Positions 1 to 12,550 are shown, numbered from the stretch's first letter. The stretch: 64,000 nt of DNA from Mytilisepta virgata (GCA_028015205.1 CM051511.1:1302001-1366000), one strand, 5' to 3'. Notes: a model not told the origin generated them from the sequence alone. Numbers and translations: made by a program.

Positions 1-896
1 GTAAATCAATTTTTTCAATTTTCTATATTATCAGTGAAAACAATCAATTGCACAGTTCCTTGGAGTACAATCACTTTATGTAAAGAAGATTGAACATTCA
101 TTCCTTAATCAAGTTTATTACCCGACCTGTCCATCGGGATTCATTTTTTTTAAATATGAATAAGTATATAAATACAACAATCTTTAAAACAAACACAAAT
201 TCAAAGGGGGTGGGATTTTACATTTTGGCACAAGACTCATTTCAGCTGAAATCTTTTTTTTTTAACCAAAGTCAATATGCAAATTATTAAAAGTTTACTC
301 AGGTCTCCCCACCTTAAACTAGAAGTCAACCAACACACACACACATCAACAAAATGGTAGTTGTACATTGTGTATACTGCATTATCAATGCTTGAAATCC
401 AAAAGAAATGAGTTAGTAAACAGCTACCCTTCAATTTATGGAAAAGTTCTACGAAGTCTACTTTCCATAACATTTACATGTACACCGAATGCAATTATCA
501 GATACTGGGATGAACAGATAAAAAATATCAGTATACCTAAAGGACAAATTCACTTCCAATCAAAAGCCTATCGATTCAGATAATTAACTATTGGGAAATT
601 CCTGTGGAATCAATTTCACTGTCTCATTCAGGTATTGTTAAGTTTATTACTTGTACTATTAGTGAATAAATACAGTCAGAATCACAATGTGGAAGCTTTT
701 GTTACGGTATATATGGTATTGTTACTTCAATTAGACAACAACCATTTAATTTGTAGTTGGAAGGGGTCAGGTAGCAGGAATTCAAAACACAATCAGGGCC
801 CAAAAATTTGGCAAAGGAATTGAGTCATGCTCATAAATGTGTTGGAAAAATGCAAGATTTTATATTACCTGGAATCAAATAGAAGTAGTATTTCTA
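1..896. other. no gene seen
   Basis: AT-rich sequence with short open frames that show no domain, no codon bias and no paired splice sites. A short CA run lies near 333-345. I see no gene in this stretch. Confidence 0.5.
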
Positions 897-937
897 TTAA
901 GACAGACTGTGTCCATCGGATTCAGATGCCCCTGCCC
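897..937 (-). CDS. possible terminal exon of an unrecognised minus-strand gene
   Basis: On the minus strand a possible acceptor (GGGGACAG) precedes 41 nt that end in TAA and encode GAGASESDGHSLS if entered in phase 1. That phase matches the outgoing phase of the candidate exon at 8005-8095, but 7 kb separates them and other exons could lie between. The peptide is short and low-complexity, so this is weak. It may equally be chance. Confidence 0.2.
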
Positions 938-1026
938 CTGTCCCCATATTTTAATATTATATCCTTTGACACCAAATTAGGTCTACATTATAGAGCGTAA
1001 GAACTTGAAAATAACAAAAGTGAAAT

Positions 1027-1208
1027 ACAGTCAATTCTCGTTATGTCGAATCCATTCTGACCTGAAAAAAAATAGTTCAACTTAAGCAAAAATTTGAGAT
1101 ATCAGGAGTAAATCTGTATAATTACTGTTGTTGAGGGACCAAACAGACAATTCGAGTTAGCCGGAATTTTGACTTAAATGTTTTCGAGATAACAAGAGTC
1201 AACTGTTT
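1027..1208. mobile_element. mariner-like MITE
   Basis: The left end reads ACAGTCAATTCTCGTTATGT and the right end, reverse-complemented, reads ACAGTTGACTCTTGTTATCT, giving imperfect terminal inverted repeats of about 24 bp around a 180-bp non-coding core. TA precedes the left end. Ends of the CAGT(C/T)(A/G)A(C/T)TC type with a TA target suit a Tc1/mariner-derived MITE. There is no transposase inside. Confidence 0.5.
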
Positions 1209-1254
1209 GTCAAATTCCTACTCAGTTTGTGTTTAGTGGTCAAAAACAATACTT

Positions 1255-1935
1255 CAAAGTTTCAAATGATTTGCTGAAATATTTTATACTCAAGTAAAGG
1301 AATGGAAATCTCAATTTTGGCTATTTTCCCTATTGAAAAGGGACACAACTCAGCATCATCATAAGTGAAATATGTCAAATTGTAACTTTGTCTTAGTCCC
1401 TAGCAACATTTAACAATTTCAAATGATGTGCCTTAAAATTAATAATCAAGGTATTGAATGGAAATCCCAGTTTAACTACTTTTCATATTAAAAAGGGGCA
1501 CAACTCAAAAACAACAAAAGAGAAATATATCAAATAAGAACTCTATCTGAGTTTTGGTTGTCCATAACATTTCCAAATTTCAAATGATTTGCTGAAGCAA
1601 TACTTACATTAATTATTGAACCATAACCTAAATTTTGGCTTTTTCCAAATTACATGTAAAGAGGAAATAAATTGAGATATGTTGAATTCTAACTCAATCT
1701 GTGTTTACTACTGACCCCTAGCAATATTTTCCAATTCAAAATGATATGAAGAAACAATACTCAAGTTATTGAATGGAAACCTCAAATTTTGCTATTTTCA
1801 ACATTAAAAAGGGGCATAACTCTGAATTCTCATAAGTGATAAATGTATATGTCAAATTTGAAATCGATATATTTCCAAATTTCAAATGTTTCTAAGGAGG
1901 TAAACTAATATTGAATAGAAACCAGTTTCGGGACA
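1255..1935. repeat. degenerate tandem repeat, about 158 bp period
   Basis: Four diverged units share the order CAAATGATTTGCTGAA, ATTGAATGGAAATCTCAA, AAAAGGGGCACAACTC, AAATATGTCAAAT and CCTAGCAACATTT. A related single unit lies near 11965-12110. No coding potential. Confidence 0.6.
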
Positions 1936-2084
1936 TGTGTACAAAATGTATATGTAGGCATTGACACAGAAAAGGATAAAACTGAATACCCCTGATCCCC
2001 TACTGCTGCAGTGTATATAAACATTTCTAAAAATTGGCTGTTCATTTAGTTAACCACTCAAAATTAGTCTGATATAACAAGAAA

Positions 2085-2765
2085 TTTTGAGATATCAAAT
2101 GTAAATAAAGTGCAAAGATTATACTGGGACCAGCTTTAATTACTTTGACATATCAGGTGTGAATAAAGTGCAAAGTACTATATTGGGACCAGCTTTAATT
2201 ACTTTGACAAATCAGGTGTAAAAGTGCTTAGTATTATATTGGGACCAGCTTTAATTACTAGTACATTGACGTATCAGGTGTGTATAAAGTGCAAAGTACG
2301 TGTATAATATTGGGAAAGACTTTAATTACCTTCAGATATCAGGTGTGAATAAAGTGCAAAGTATAATATTGGGACCAGCTTTAATTACTAGTTCTTTGAG
2401 ATATCAGGTGTGTATAAAGTGCAAAGTATTATATTGGGACCAGCTTTACTTTGACATATCAGGTGCATTTTAATAAAGTGCAAAGTATCATATGTGGACC
2501 AGCTTTAATTAATAGAACTTTGACATATCAAGTGTGTATAAAGTGCAAAGTATTATATAGGGACCAGCTTTAATTACTTTGGCATATCAGGTGTAAATAA
2601 AGTTCAAAGTATCATACTGGGACCAGCTTTAATAATTACTCTGACATATCAGGTGTGAATAAAGTGCAAAGTATCATACTGGGACCAGCTTTCATTACTT
2701 TGATATATCTGGTGTAATATCATACTGGGAGCAGCTTAAAATTACTTTGACATATCAGGAGTCAT
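2085..2765. repeat. minisatellite, about 60-bp unit, roughly eleven copies
   Basis: Unit: TTTGACATATCAGGTGTGAA, then TAAAGTGCAAAGTATTATAT, then TGGGACCAGCTTTAATTAC. Copies vary by small indels and substitutions, and several have lost part of the unit, as near 2210 and 2715. No open frame survives. It begins after a region with related words (GAGATATCAAATGTAAATAAAG). Confidence 0.85.
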
Positions 2766-4005
2766 CAGATAAGAAATACATGTATCTGTAATTTTGTCTG
2801 ATTTTACAACACCTCTGACTCAATTAGAGCTAACATACTTCATCTACAGCAAATCATTATTAAATTTGATATTTACACAAGCTATTTCTGCACTCATTTA
2901 TCTTCCAATACAACAAAGGAATAACAAAAAACTGTTTGTTTAATGAAGCTTAAGTATTGTGACATTTAATGCAGTCTGGCATTATAAGATTTAACAATAT
3001 TTTCAATTTGTCTTTTTGCAGCTACTTCATCTGACAATAATGTTTCAACTCCTACTCACTAAACTTTTCAGTTTCGTGGGACGACAAGTAAGAATCAATT
3101 TAGATGTTCAGTAAAGCTGATAAAAGTTAATTCTGAAAAAGCTTTGTGCATGTAAGAATTAACAATTTATTTTAAGTGAGGTTCTCTTACATATATATGT
3201 AGTTTTGTACTTGTTGATGTCCGATAAAAAATTCAAACAAGTAACTTCAGATTCAGAACTAGAGAATTGCAAAACTCTGGCTCTATCTTAATGTCCTGAA
3301 AAGTTCATTATATTTACACCACATTTATAAAATCTCCTACCATTTCACAACTATGGTACATCCATAGAAAAACATTTTTGATACTGGATATGGAAGTGAT
3401 ACTTTAGATTTTATGTTATCAACTGTTAAATTTTGTGGAAAGTAAAAAGTACATGTATGTATCTCTCTTCATCACAGATAGCTGACCTTAGATTTATTTC
3501 TCTTCATCACAGTTATCTGTCCTTAGATTAATATAACTTGATCATTTTTGTCATTTTGGCATTTACTGTTCTTTAACACTTATTGGGTTATTTTCAGCTG
3601 TCACAATTGCTGGCCTTGAGCAAAACTGATGAGTATGAATTCAACAATATGTGCATAGAATATTTATAAAAGTACATAAGAGCTACACATGCTACAGTTT
3701 TTCACTTGTTTCAGCATGAAATCTGGTCTATTCCTACAAGCCACCATAGGTATCAGGTAATTCAACACTGACAATGACTGATGAAAATTACAAATCGTGA
3801 AAAATCTAACTGCATGAATAGAAATTAAGGATGAGACATTACATTTTGCTTAATGGGTATGGTATTTTTGAAAAACTTTTCCATTACAATGAAAGCTCAG
3901 TTTACACATCACTTGTACATTGAAATAATTGTCTTTTTGTATATTTTCTATTGTATTAGAAAAGTAAATGTATTGCATTTAATGGGAAATCTTTCTACTA
4001 TACTG
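2766..4005. other. no gene seen
   Basis: Non-coding AT-rich sequence. A weak exon-like stretch at 3022-3089 (acceptor TTTTTGCAG, donor CAA|GTAAGA) has no partner exon I can identify. A 37-bp near-duplicate (CTCTTCATCACAGATAGCTG and CTCTTCATCACAGTTATCTG) lies near 3464-3520. Confidence 0.4.
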
Positions 4006-4233
4006 TTAAGGATGATCGCTGGTTTAATAGGAAATAAATAGGATTTGAAATAGGTGTTTTAGTTTGAGAGAACATATGAATAGTAAACAAATAAGGAAGA
4101 AAAAAAATATAGGTTCATGTGCTCATTTTAGAGCTATAAGGCTTTGAAAATTTGCAGGAAATGGGTTTTCTCTGGAGTTTTCATTGTATTTGCATTGACA
4201 ACTTCAGTCTCTCAAACATGTATGAAAAAATAA

Positions 4234-5578
4234 CAAGAGGCTCACCAGAGCCTGTATCGCTCACCTGGAGTCTGGTAGATCTCAACGTGGCAAACATTTT
4301 TCAATTTACATTTCACTTCTATCTCAAATACTTTTGGAGATAAATGCAAAAATGTTAAAATTTTGAAAATTTGACAAAAAAAGGGCAATAACTCCTAAAT
4401 GGGTTTTGGGATTTCCTTTAAAATTTCAGGGTATGTAGATCTCAACATGGCAAACATTTTTCAAATTTACATATCACTTCTATCTCAAATAGTTTTGGGG
4501 ATAAATGACGAAAAATGTTAAATTTCCAAAATTTGACGAAAAAAGGGCAATAACTCCTAAATGGGTTTTAGCATTTCTTTCAAAATTTCAGGTTAGGTAG
4601 ATCTTGTCATGCTGATCAATTTTACCCCATGTCAGATTTTTGATATCTGTAACGGTTTTTAAGTTAAAAGCCAAAAACAACACATGCACCCCTATATTCT
4701 ATTTTTATCTACGACAGCCATGTTTTATGTCAGATCAAAATAAATTGAGGATCGTTTGTAGAGGACATGTCATAGATCATTCCTACTAAGTTTCAAACCA
4801 ATCGGCCCAGCCGTTTCAGAGGAGAAGATTTTTGAATGAAAAAATTTTGAAAATTTGACAAAAAAAGGGCAACAACTCCTAAATGGGTTTTGGGATTTCC
4901 TTTAAAATTTCAGGGTAGGTGGATCTCAACATGGCAAACATTTTTCAAATTTACATTTCACTTCTATCTCAAATAGTTTTGGAGATAAATGACAAAAAAT
5001 GTTAAAAGTTTGAAAATTTGATGAAAAAAGGGCAATAACTCCTAAATGGGTTTTGGAATTTCCTTCAAAATTTCAGGGTAGGTAGATCTTGTCATGCTGA
5101 TCAATTTTACAACATGTCAGATTTTCGATATCTGTAACGGTTTTTGAGTTATTAGCAAAAAACAGCAATTTACGCCTATGTCCTATTTTTAGCAACAGTG
5201 GCCATGTTTTTCATCGGATCAATATAAAATGAGGATCGTTTGTGGAGGACATGTCATATATCATTCCTATGAAACCTCGATCCAATCTGCCCAGCCGTTT
5301 CAGAGGAGAAGATTTTTGAAAATCAGCCAATCAGAAACAAGAATTGCCTCTGGTGGCCATGTTTCTTGACCAATCAGAACTAAATGAGGAATCTTTGTTG
5401 GGGACCTTCCATACACCACTCATGCAAAGTTTGGTTGGAATTGGCCAAATGGTTTCTGAGGAGAAGATGTTTGAATGAAAAGTTTACGACGGACGGACGG
5501 ACGGACGGACGGACGGACGACGGACGACGGACGAAAAGTGATGGCAAAAGCTCACATGGCCTTTTAGGCCAGGTGAGC
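4234..5578 (+). mobile_element. non-autonomous element nested in the TTAA MITE
   Basis: Begins CAAGAGGCTCACCAGAGCC and ends GGCCAGGTGAGC. Comparing the host MITE with its uninterrupted copies (41.4 and 45.6 kb) gives a TA or TAA target duplication at 4231-4233 and 5579-5581. The interior contains a roughly 300-bp unit repeated about twice (TAGATCTCAACATGGCAAAC, GGGCAATAACTCCTAAATGG) and a GGAC-repeat at about 5489-5532 followed by GAAAAGTGATGGCAAAAGCTC. No coding frame. I recognise the ends as a very common mollusc repeat. Confidence 0.75.
5489..5532. repeat. GGAC/GGACGAC microsatellite
   Basis: Perfect GGAC units followed by CGACGGACGACGGACG. It lies near the 3' end of the nested element and probably belongs to it. 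Confidence 0.9.
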
Positions 5579-5753
5579 TAAAAAGGATTTCATTAAATTT
5601 TGTCAAATACCATTTTAAGGTATATATGATTGAATTATGAAAGAAAAAGTGGGGGTTCATGGGCAAAAAATTTTATATTTAAGAAATGGATAAAAGCCGA
5701 CTATTCCGAAAATCTGACAAAAAGACCGAAACATGACCAGCGAGCATCCTTAA

Positions 5754-6947
5754 GGTCAATATTTCTTAATTACCGTGGTATCTTAACATTGTCTGAGTTG
5801 ATTATTTTATATGGTTAAAACAAAAGGCTATAAATGTATGGGTTGATACATATTATGTTACACGACAACCAGTATTGAAATATCATGATAAATTTTTCAG
5901 CTGGTGATATTCATCCCTCATATTAATATCACTATCAGACCAGTTCTTTTTAAAATTATCGCATTTCGTACTTTTAGATTTATATAGAAATAGCATGTTT
6001 CAAACTAGTCCATGCTTTGTGCTGTTGCATGGTGATATTTTTTAAAAAACAGGTGATTTCCAATTCCATGCTCTTTAAAGTGAAGTATAATAAAACGATT
6101 ATAGCACTACACGTTCATGCAATATCATGTTTTATGGACCACTTAATACAATATTGCAAGCTACTGTTGTCCTTGGGCAATATTGCTGTTCAGTGGTCCA
6201 TAAAACATATACTAAACATATAGTAAAGTGCCATAATTGTATATTATTATTACTCAGTGTATTAGTTTCATTAAAAAATTACAGATAATAAAAATATTAT
6301 TGTTCTTAAAATTTCTTTTGTTTCTGTCTGAGTACTATTGTCCGGTCAGTAGTACTTTCATCAAAAAACTATTTGACCGGCTGTATGATATTCTTTCGTG
6401 GAATTTTTAAACATTATGCATTTTCCCACAAAATTTCTTTTGAGTGCATCTAGTTTTATCTCATCGTTAGATCTCATCGCTACACCTCGGGGCAATAGTT
6501 TGTACCTCTAGAACAATAAACTTACTACTCCCCTCATACACAGTAAATAAATATACATTATTGCATGCTACAACTTATGTCCAGACAGTACTTTTAATTT
6601 CTATTACAAACATAAACAGATGATGTTGAGACCCACAGGAAATATGTGAGTCTATGTTGTAACGTTAGTCAATCCATTTTAGCAGACTCTGTATATAAGA
6701 TAACTGGCTTGGTTTATGAATTTTAAATGAAGAACATTTCTATCTTCGGTGATATATCAAATTATGTAACTGGAAGGAAGCTGTTTTATGAATTTTAAAT
6801 GACAATATTTCTATCTTTGGTGTTATATTACGTTACATAACTGGAAAATATATTCCAACGGACACAAGATGTATTAGAATGAATGGTTCGTCATTTGATG
6901 TAATTACAAACAAACTCAATAAAAACATTGACTGGTGATCAACTCAT
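5754..6947. other. no gene; one foldback and an 80-bp duplication
   Basis: Arms ATGTTTTATGGACCACT (6127-6143) and AGTGGTCCATAAAACAT (6192-6208) form a perfect 17-bp inverted repeat. An approximately 80-bp segment containing TTTATGAATTTTAAATGA is directly duplicated at about 6705-6855. No coding sequence is evident. Confidence 0.6.
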
Positions 6948-6950
6948 TTA

Positions 6951-7283
6951 GGGACGAGATCAAAAGTTCAATGTAGGATAAAAAACTTAATTCAAATAGT
7001 TTGGGGGTGGGGGTTAAAAATCGCTGCAAGTTTTGTTATCCGACATCGATTTTCGGATTGAAAAATACAGATTCAAGTGATGTCCAAGTCATATATACAG
7101 AAGACACATACATTGTTGAGGAAAAACATGACCCATGATACAAAAGTATACTCTCAAAGTATATGCCCATATTGGTCAATCCATTTTTCCCAAATTAAGT
7201 TAAGAGGTGGGGTGGGGGGTGGGGGGTGAAAAAACTATGTGAATTAAGTTTTTTATCCTACATTGAACTTTTGATCTCGTCCC
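6951..7283. mobile_element. Harbinger-like MITE with TTA target duplication
   Basis: Left end GGGACGAGATCAAAAGTTCA and its reverse complement at the right end extend as an essentially perfect inverted repeat of about 44 bp. The element is 333 bp, with no coding capacity, and TTA flanks it at 6948-6950 and 7284-7286. A 3-bp TTA/TAA target and GGG termini are typical of PIF/Harbinger elements. The interior has G-rich runs (GGGGTGGGGGGTGGGGGGTG near 7208-7228). Confidence 0.85.
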
Positions 7284-7286
7284 TTA

Positions 7287-8004
7287 CTTGAATATTAAAA
7301 ACAAAAGTGCAGTGAAAAGATAAAAATAAAGTAAGGGTTATTCCAGGAAATAATATTCAGGGGTTAAGCAGGCCCATTTTATTTATGCCAATTAAAGTTA
7401 AATAATTGATAGATTAAAACCCATGCCTGTCCCTAAAAAATCAGTCCCACCCCTACCCCCCACAACCCCCACCCACCCATTACTTTTTTCAGATTTGAGG
7501 AAATTAATTTGAGTTCGTAGCCAATAAAATCATTGATTTTTCATATATACACATTGGACTTATTAAAACCAAAACATGAGTTAACGATCTGCCAATATTT
7601 TCTAGACAGGGTGGATTATAAATAATCTATCAATCAACATGAACTAACCCTACCCCAACATACATAAAACTACAAATCAAATTTAGTAACTTTTAAAGGT
7701 GCACCCTTCATTCCCTTAAAAAGTTATAATACCAGTTTATAAAGCAAAATAAATTTGAATTTTGTCACAGAAAGTGCAGGCTTAAATAAACAAACTAAAA
7801 TTTACTTCATTTTTTTTCTTTCATTAGACTTGTCATTTTTTAAGGCCAGTTACTTCTCCTAAATTTTCAACAGAGGGGTATTGAAAACATATATCATCTT
7901 TGTACCTTTATCTGGTACCCATCACCTAATGAAATGATGCAAACCATTCAGCCATTGAATTCCCTTGAGAAAAACTGGATAAACAAATAATACTGGTAAT
8001 CTAC
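7287..8004. other. no gene seen
   Basis: Non-coding AT-rich sequence with a C-rich patch near 7444-7481. Possible intron of the minus-strand gene whose exon is at 8005-8095. Confidence 0.4.
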
Positions 8005-8095
8005 CTATTCTTCTCAGTCCATCCCTGAAGAAAGATGTCTCTGATGATGATGATGGTTTTGGTCTGGCTGCCATCTCAATTCCTTCATTAGAACT
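8005..8095 (-). CDS. putative internal exon of an unrecognised minus-strand gene
   Basis: On the minus strand an acceptor (TTTATTTTATAG) is followed by 91 nt and a donor (AATAG|GTAGAT). Entered in phase 0 it is fully open and encodes about 30 residues rich in serine and basic residues, including ARPKPSSSSETSFFRDGLRR. The incoming phase 0 agrees with the donor phase of the exon at 19985-20077, so the two could join. I do not recognise the protein; the peptide looks like a disordered cytoplasmic segment. It contains an internal Met, so it could instead be a start exon. Confidence 0.35.
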
Positions 8096-8529
8096 CTATA
8101 AAATAAAATTTTACCGATCAATATTTTTTTCTTCAAAGAAAATATTACTTTCTTTTTTCTTTGAAATGTTCAAATGATATTAATCAAATGCATTAAGAAA
8201 TCAATATAAATCAAAATTGTAGCTTTGAATAATGCAGAAATATCATTTGGATTTCATAGTTGAAAAATGTCCGTTATGCTTTCATTTATAAGGAATAGAG
8301 AACTTTTTTTAGACTTTTATTGATGTCATCATTTGCCCAACTCATACACAGAATCATGTTTGAGTGAGGGGAAGGCCGCGTTTTATACTTCAGTAATCTC
8401 AGTAAAAAAGTCTTAAATATCACTTAACATGATTTCGGAGAATGTCAAAATACCTTCAGATAAGAACTGTTATATAACTGCTGAGACTGCTGCCATAAAA
8501 AAGAAAAGAAAACCATATAAATTAAGCCT

Positions 8530-8755
8530 TTGTTGTCTTTTGTTTTTTTTTTAATTTTTATGTTTCGGAGTTTAGTGTGATGTCCATTTTGCTGAACTAG
8601 TATGCATTATTGTTTAGGGGGGAACTGAAGCCCCCCTCTGGGTTCGGGATTTTCTCGCTGCTTTGAAGACCCATTGGTAGCCTTGAGCTGTTTTCTGCTC
8701 TTTGGTCGGGTTGTTGTCTCTTTGACACATTCCCTGTTTCCATTCTCTATTCTAT
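8530..8755 (+). repeat. 5'-truncated copy of retroelement 3' tail
   Basis: Carries TTTTGCTGAACTAGTATGCA, GGGGGAACTGAAGCCC, TTTTCTGCTCTTTGGTCGGG and ends at TTCCATTCTCTATTCTA. The same block follows the decayed reverse-transcriptase element at 34.9-35.3 kb and recurs at 11.6-11.9 kb and 27.84-27.91 kb. Shared 3' ends with different 5' limits fit target-primed reverse transcription products. Confidence 0.75.
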
Positions 8756-8759
8756 TATA

Positions 8760-11580
8760 TGTTTAGGTTACAGGAAATACAACAGTAAATGAAAGATTAC
8801 AATTTCTGGGTTTTTGTCATTATCATCTTTTTTATCTGGCCTTCCTTGCATTTGGTTATATATAAACGTATAGCCATTAAATATTCATATATTTTTAACA
8901 TGCACTGTAGTAGTAAATACTATAATTATGCTAATTTACATATTATTTTAAAAGCTAACAAGCCATGTAAAAGTAAACAAAATATTTAGTTAGTAGATTT
9001 AGTACTTAGTACTTGCCTCACCAATGCAACATTTTATCCACATATATTTACCTACCAGTAATTTGTCTTTCATCACAATATACCCAAGTTTCAAATTTTG
9101 CAGCTTTTCATATTTGTTAAAATTGAAAACGTGACTTGTTTACATTTTTTATAAAGCAATACACAACAGTAAAGGACTCTATGTTGTATGTATAATCCCA
9201 TTAAAAGTCAATTGTCAGTTTACCTATCAGGCGTGACTTTTTCTTGCATTACTTTAGTGGATACATAAATAAACAATTGAAGCTTCATTTAAATTTCAAT
9301 AGAAAGGGACGATATATTTGTATTTATATGGATTGCTTGTGTTCTGAAATCATAATAAACGTTGCTAAATATCGTACATGTACTTAATTTCATTCCTTTG
9401 CAAATGCACAAAATATCTCTGTTGACCTTAAAAAAGTATGCATGCTTAGGGTAACCTGACACTCCATGTATCCCCTTTTTCAGCAATTAGAAGAATACCT
9501 TAGCAATAAAAGTGTGTAATATGCAATGAAACAACTTAAAAGATTACCACAATTGACATAAATTTCATTTGATACCAAATTATATGGATTTTCTAGGTAA
9601 AATGGAACCACATACAATTAGATTTATAAGTGGTGTAGTGGTGTAACTAGAAATACAATGTACTAGATATTTCTAGAGTATTTTTGAGATGAAGAATAGC
9701 AATTAAAAAATATGTTCCTCTCCTTTAACTTTTATCATATGTACATGTATGAAAGAATTTATGTCAAGAATTAATCTACCCTTATCCCCCTTTCAAACTG
9801 TACAACAAATCCTGTATGATAAATGTAGGTACATGTGCAGCACTTTTTTTAAAGAAATTTTTTACCCTGACAATTTTGAATGTAAAAGGAAAAACTGCTA
9901 AGTGCAAAGGTTCCAAAAAATTATATATGTTGCTATAAACTGTAAAATGTTTTTATTCATTACCAATTCATTAAATCCCAATACATTAATTCAAAACTTA
10001 ATTTCATGACTCAAAAAACATACTCTATCATAACATGAACATCCAGCCTTCAATGAATCAACCTGTATATATAGAGCTAATTTCTCTACCAAACTGTTAT
10101 GTCCTCTATTATACTGTAAAATCACTTTATACAATAATAGTACAAAATCTCATATGATTATCCGATAATTACTTTTTCACTCAAGACCCCTGACGGAGAT
10201 ACTTGTAAATTTTAAAGACCAATTTTGCCATCATTATTTCATATATGATTTAAATATTTGATTTTAAAAAGATGTCTAAGTATCGATTTGATCTACCCAT
10301 TTAGTATGTGCATACTTTCAAAATATGCTGCACATACATGTATTGATGCATTATAAACAACATAATTATTAATTATATAAATATATATTCGTGACTTTTG
10401 TTGAGGTTAATATTACATGTAGGATCTATATCTCAGTAAAGATCAAAGGTCAAGGTGAATACAAGATTTCTTGGATTGGTAGATCCTTATTATTAAATTG
10501 AAGCTAAAGTCAGAATTTGTTTTATATTATATAACCCTGCATTTTTAATCTTTTGATTATATTAGCATTCTTTACTTTATTCAAATTAGATAAAAATTTT
10601 AACAAAACAAAGCTCATATATTATTACTTGTTCCTTTCAATTATTCTGAAACACAAGTTGATGCCTTATCTTTTATTTTAGGAATCTGTAATGTCCAAAC
10701 AACACTTGGAATGTTTTGTTAACATCTGAGTGGAAACTGAATTCTAATATTTATGAATTTCTACATGTATAAAAAAAAACTTTTTTGAATTCAGAAAACC
10801 AGTTTAACAAAAATTACTCGTCATATAATTTACTAGAAAATTTAGGAGTTGTCTATGTGAAAGCAAATGGGATTGTCCTTTGCACTGTTTGGAGCTGCCA
10901 ATCTGACCATCATACTTTGCAATAACCATATTTTTTGCATTGGAAAATCCACTTAAAAATGGACACTTAAAATATAAATTAATATACGGTAGGCCACCAA
11001 ATAAACATTGAACTTGGTTTGGTCTTATATATCCATGCAAGGAATCAATTTCAGATCCATCTGCATGGTTATTATACAGACTATAATCCGTATTGTTTAC
11101 ACAAACTTAATTACCTGTCCTAAAATATTAATAAAGTATTAAATCAATCACGGAAATTGCCTGGACTGATTATACATGTACATTTGTATATAGTATTACT
11201 GGGTTAATAATGTTTTAGTCAATGACGGATGATGCAGCAAGTATGGTCGATAAATAACGAGCTGACAATGCTCACAGAATACAAAGACAGTATAGTACAT
11301 TCTCTTAATTGATATTACAATCAAAATTCATTTTCTCCTTTATATCTGAAATGTATCATTATATTTGTTCCATTAATACAACAATTTTCTGTTTGAACAG
11401 CTACTTTAGTCAAGGACAGGTTCTAATCTAAAGTTGGTGGAAACAGAGGAAATCAGAACAAAATATGCAGTTAACAAACTGAATCGAGTTTATTTCAAAA
11501 TAAAGACAGAATATATCCATACAACAGAGGTCCCTGCACCCAGCTATCAATATTATCAATAAATTTAGTGATACCAATTT
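8760..11580. other. no gene seen
   Basis: AT-rich non-coding sequence. All open frames are short and show no recognisable domain. Candidate intron of the minus-strand gene. Confidence 0.4.
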
Positions 11581-11589
11581 ACAATGAAC

Positions 11590-11897
11590 ATGTAGGCCCC
11601 ACAAAACATGTTTAACCCTGCCGCATTTCTGCGCCTGTCCCAAGTCAGGAACCTCTAGCCTTTGTTCGTATTGTGTGTTTTTTTTAAATTTTGGTTCAAT
11701 TTATGTTTCAAAGTTTAATGTGCAGTCCATTTTGCTGAACTAGTATACATTATTGTTGAGGGGCCAGCTGAAGCTCGGCTCGGTGTGTGGGATTTTCTCA
11801 CTGCGTTGAAGACCCACTGGTAGCCTTGAGCTGTTTTCTGCTCTTTGGTCGGGTTGTTATCTCTTTGACACATTCCCCATTTCCATTCTCTATTCTG
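11590..11897 (+). repeat. retroelement 3' tail copy
   Basis: Longer copy of the tail family, starting at about CCCCACAAAACATGTTTAAC and running through CCTCTAGCCTTTGTTCG, TTTTGCTGAACTAGTATACA and TTTTCTGCTCTTTGGTCGGG to TTCCATTCTCTATTCTG. It matches 35005-35292 across its whole length. The surrounding open frame on the minus strand is a by-product of the repeat. Confidence 0.75.
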
Positions 11898-12524
11898 CAT
11901 AATAAAGGGGAATCTGTCAAATGTAAATTCAAATTCTCTTTTATATGATCCAAAACAGAATTTCAAATTTTGAATGATTTTGTTAAACAATACTCAAATT
12001 ACTAAACAGAAACCTCAATTTTGTTTTTTTACATATTAAAAGGGGACATAACTCTGAAAAAGCAAAAATGGAAATATGTGAAACTCAATCTGTGGTGAAA
12101 CAAATATTAATATAGTCAATGAAAGGAAATCTCAATTTAGACTATATATCTACTTGATTATGTCCAGTTTTGATGGCTTTACAATGGCCAATCCTTAATT
12201 TTTGGGGGGGTTTTTGGATCTGAGGTTTAAGCTTTATGATGCATTTACATGTATTTACTCCATCATATATCTTCAGGAGTATTCTGTGTACACAGACACA
12301 TATCATTATAGTAAAGAGACCATATAAATGGTTTTCATAGAGTTGTCTCCCATCAGGGCAGGTATATCTCTCAATAGCGGAAATGTTTGGTATTGTTGTT
12401 ATCTTATTTTAGAAGATTTATTTCCGGTGTCAAATTTCTAGACAATTTCTATACATTCTATAATTGTGTCTGGTCTCTGGTTAAATTTAATGCATTGTAG
12501 GAGATCATTTGATTCTGAATAAGG

Positions 12525-12550
12525 AAAGGGGGTGGGGGGGGGGGGGGGGC
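12525..12550. repeat. poly-G tract
   Basis: An almost uninterrupted G run (GGGGGTGG followed by about 18 G). Possible G-quadruplex and a likely assembly weak point. Confidence 0.8.

Larger units (their letters stand above)
4006..5753 (+). mobile_element. TTAA-flanked MITE, copy 1, interrupted by another element
   Basis: Left end TTAAGGATGATCGCTGGT; right end reverse-complemented TTAAGGATGCTCGCTGGT. The same element occurs uninterrupted at 45390-45786 and 41212-41588 (both reversed), about 400 bp long without coding capacity. TTAA at both ends could be the target duplication, leaving an element that begins GGATG. TTAA targets are known for piggyBac and Kolobok elements; the GG ends fit Kolobok better, which is inference. 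This copy is split at 4233/5579 by the element at 4234-5578. Confidence 0.75.

Noticed and set aside
3022..3089. Plus-strand exon-like stretch encoding MFQLLLTKLFSFVGRQ
   Set aside because: Splice-like ends, but no compatible neighbouring exon and no recognisable domain.
5384..5666. Arg/Asp- and Pro/Ser-repeat frames
   Set aside because: They are translations of the GGAC microsatellite in the nested element.
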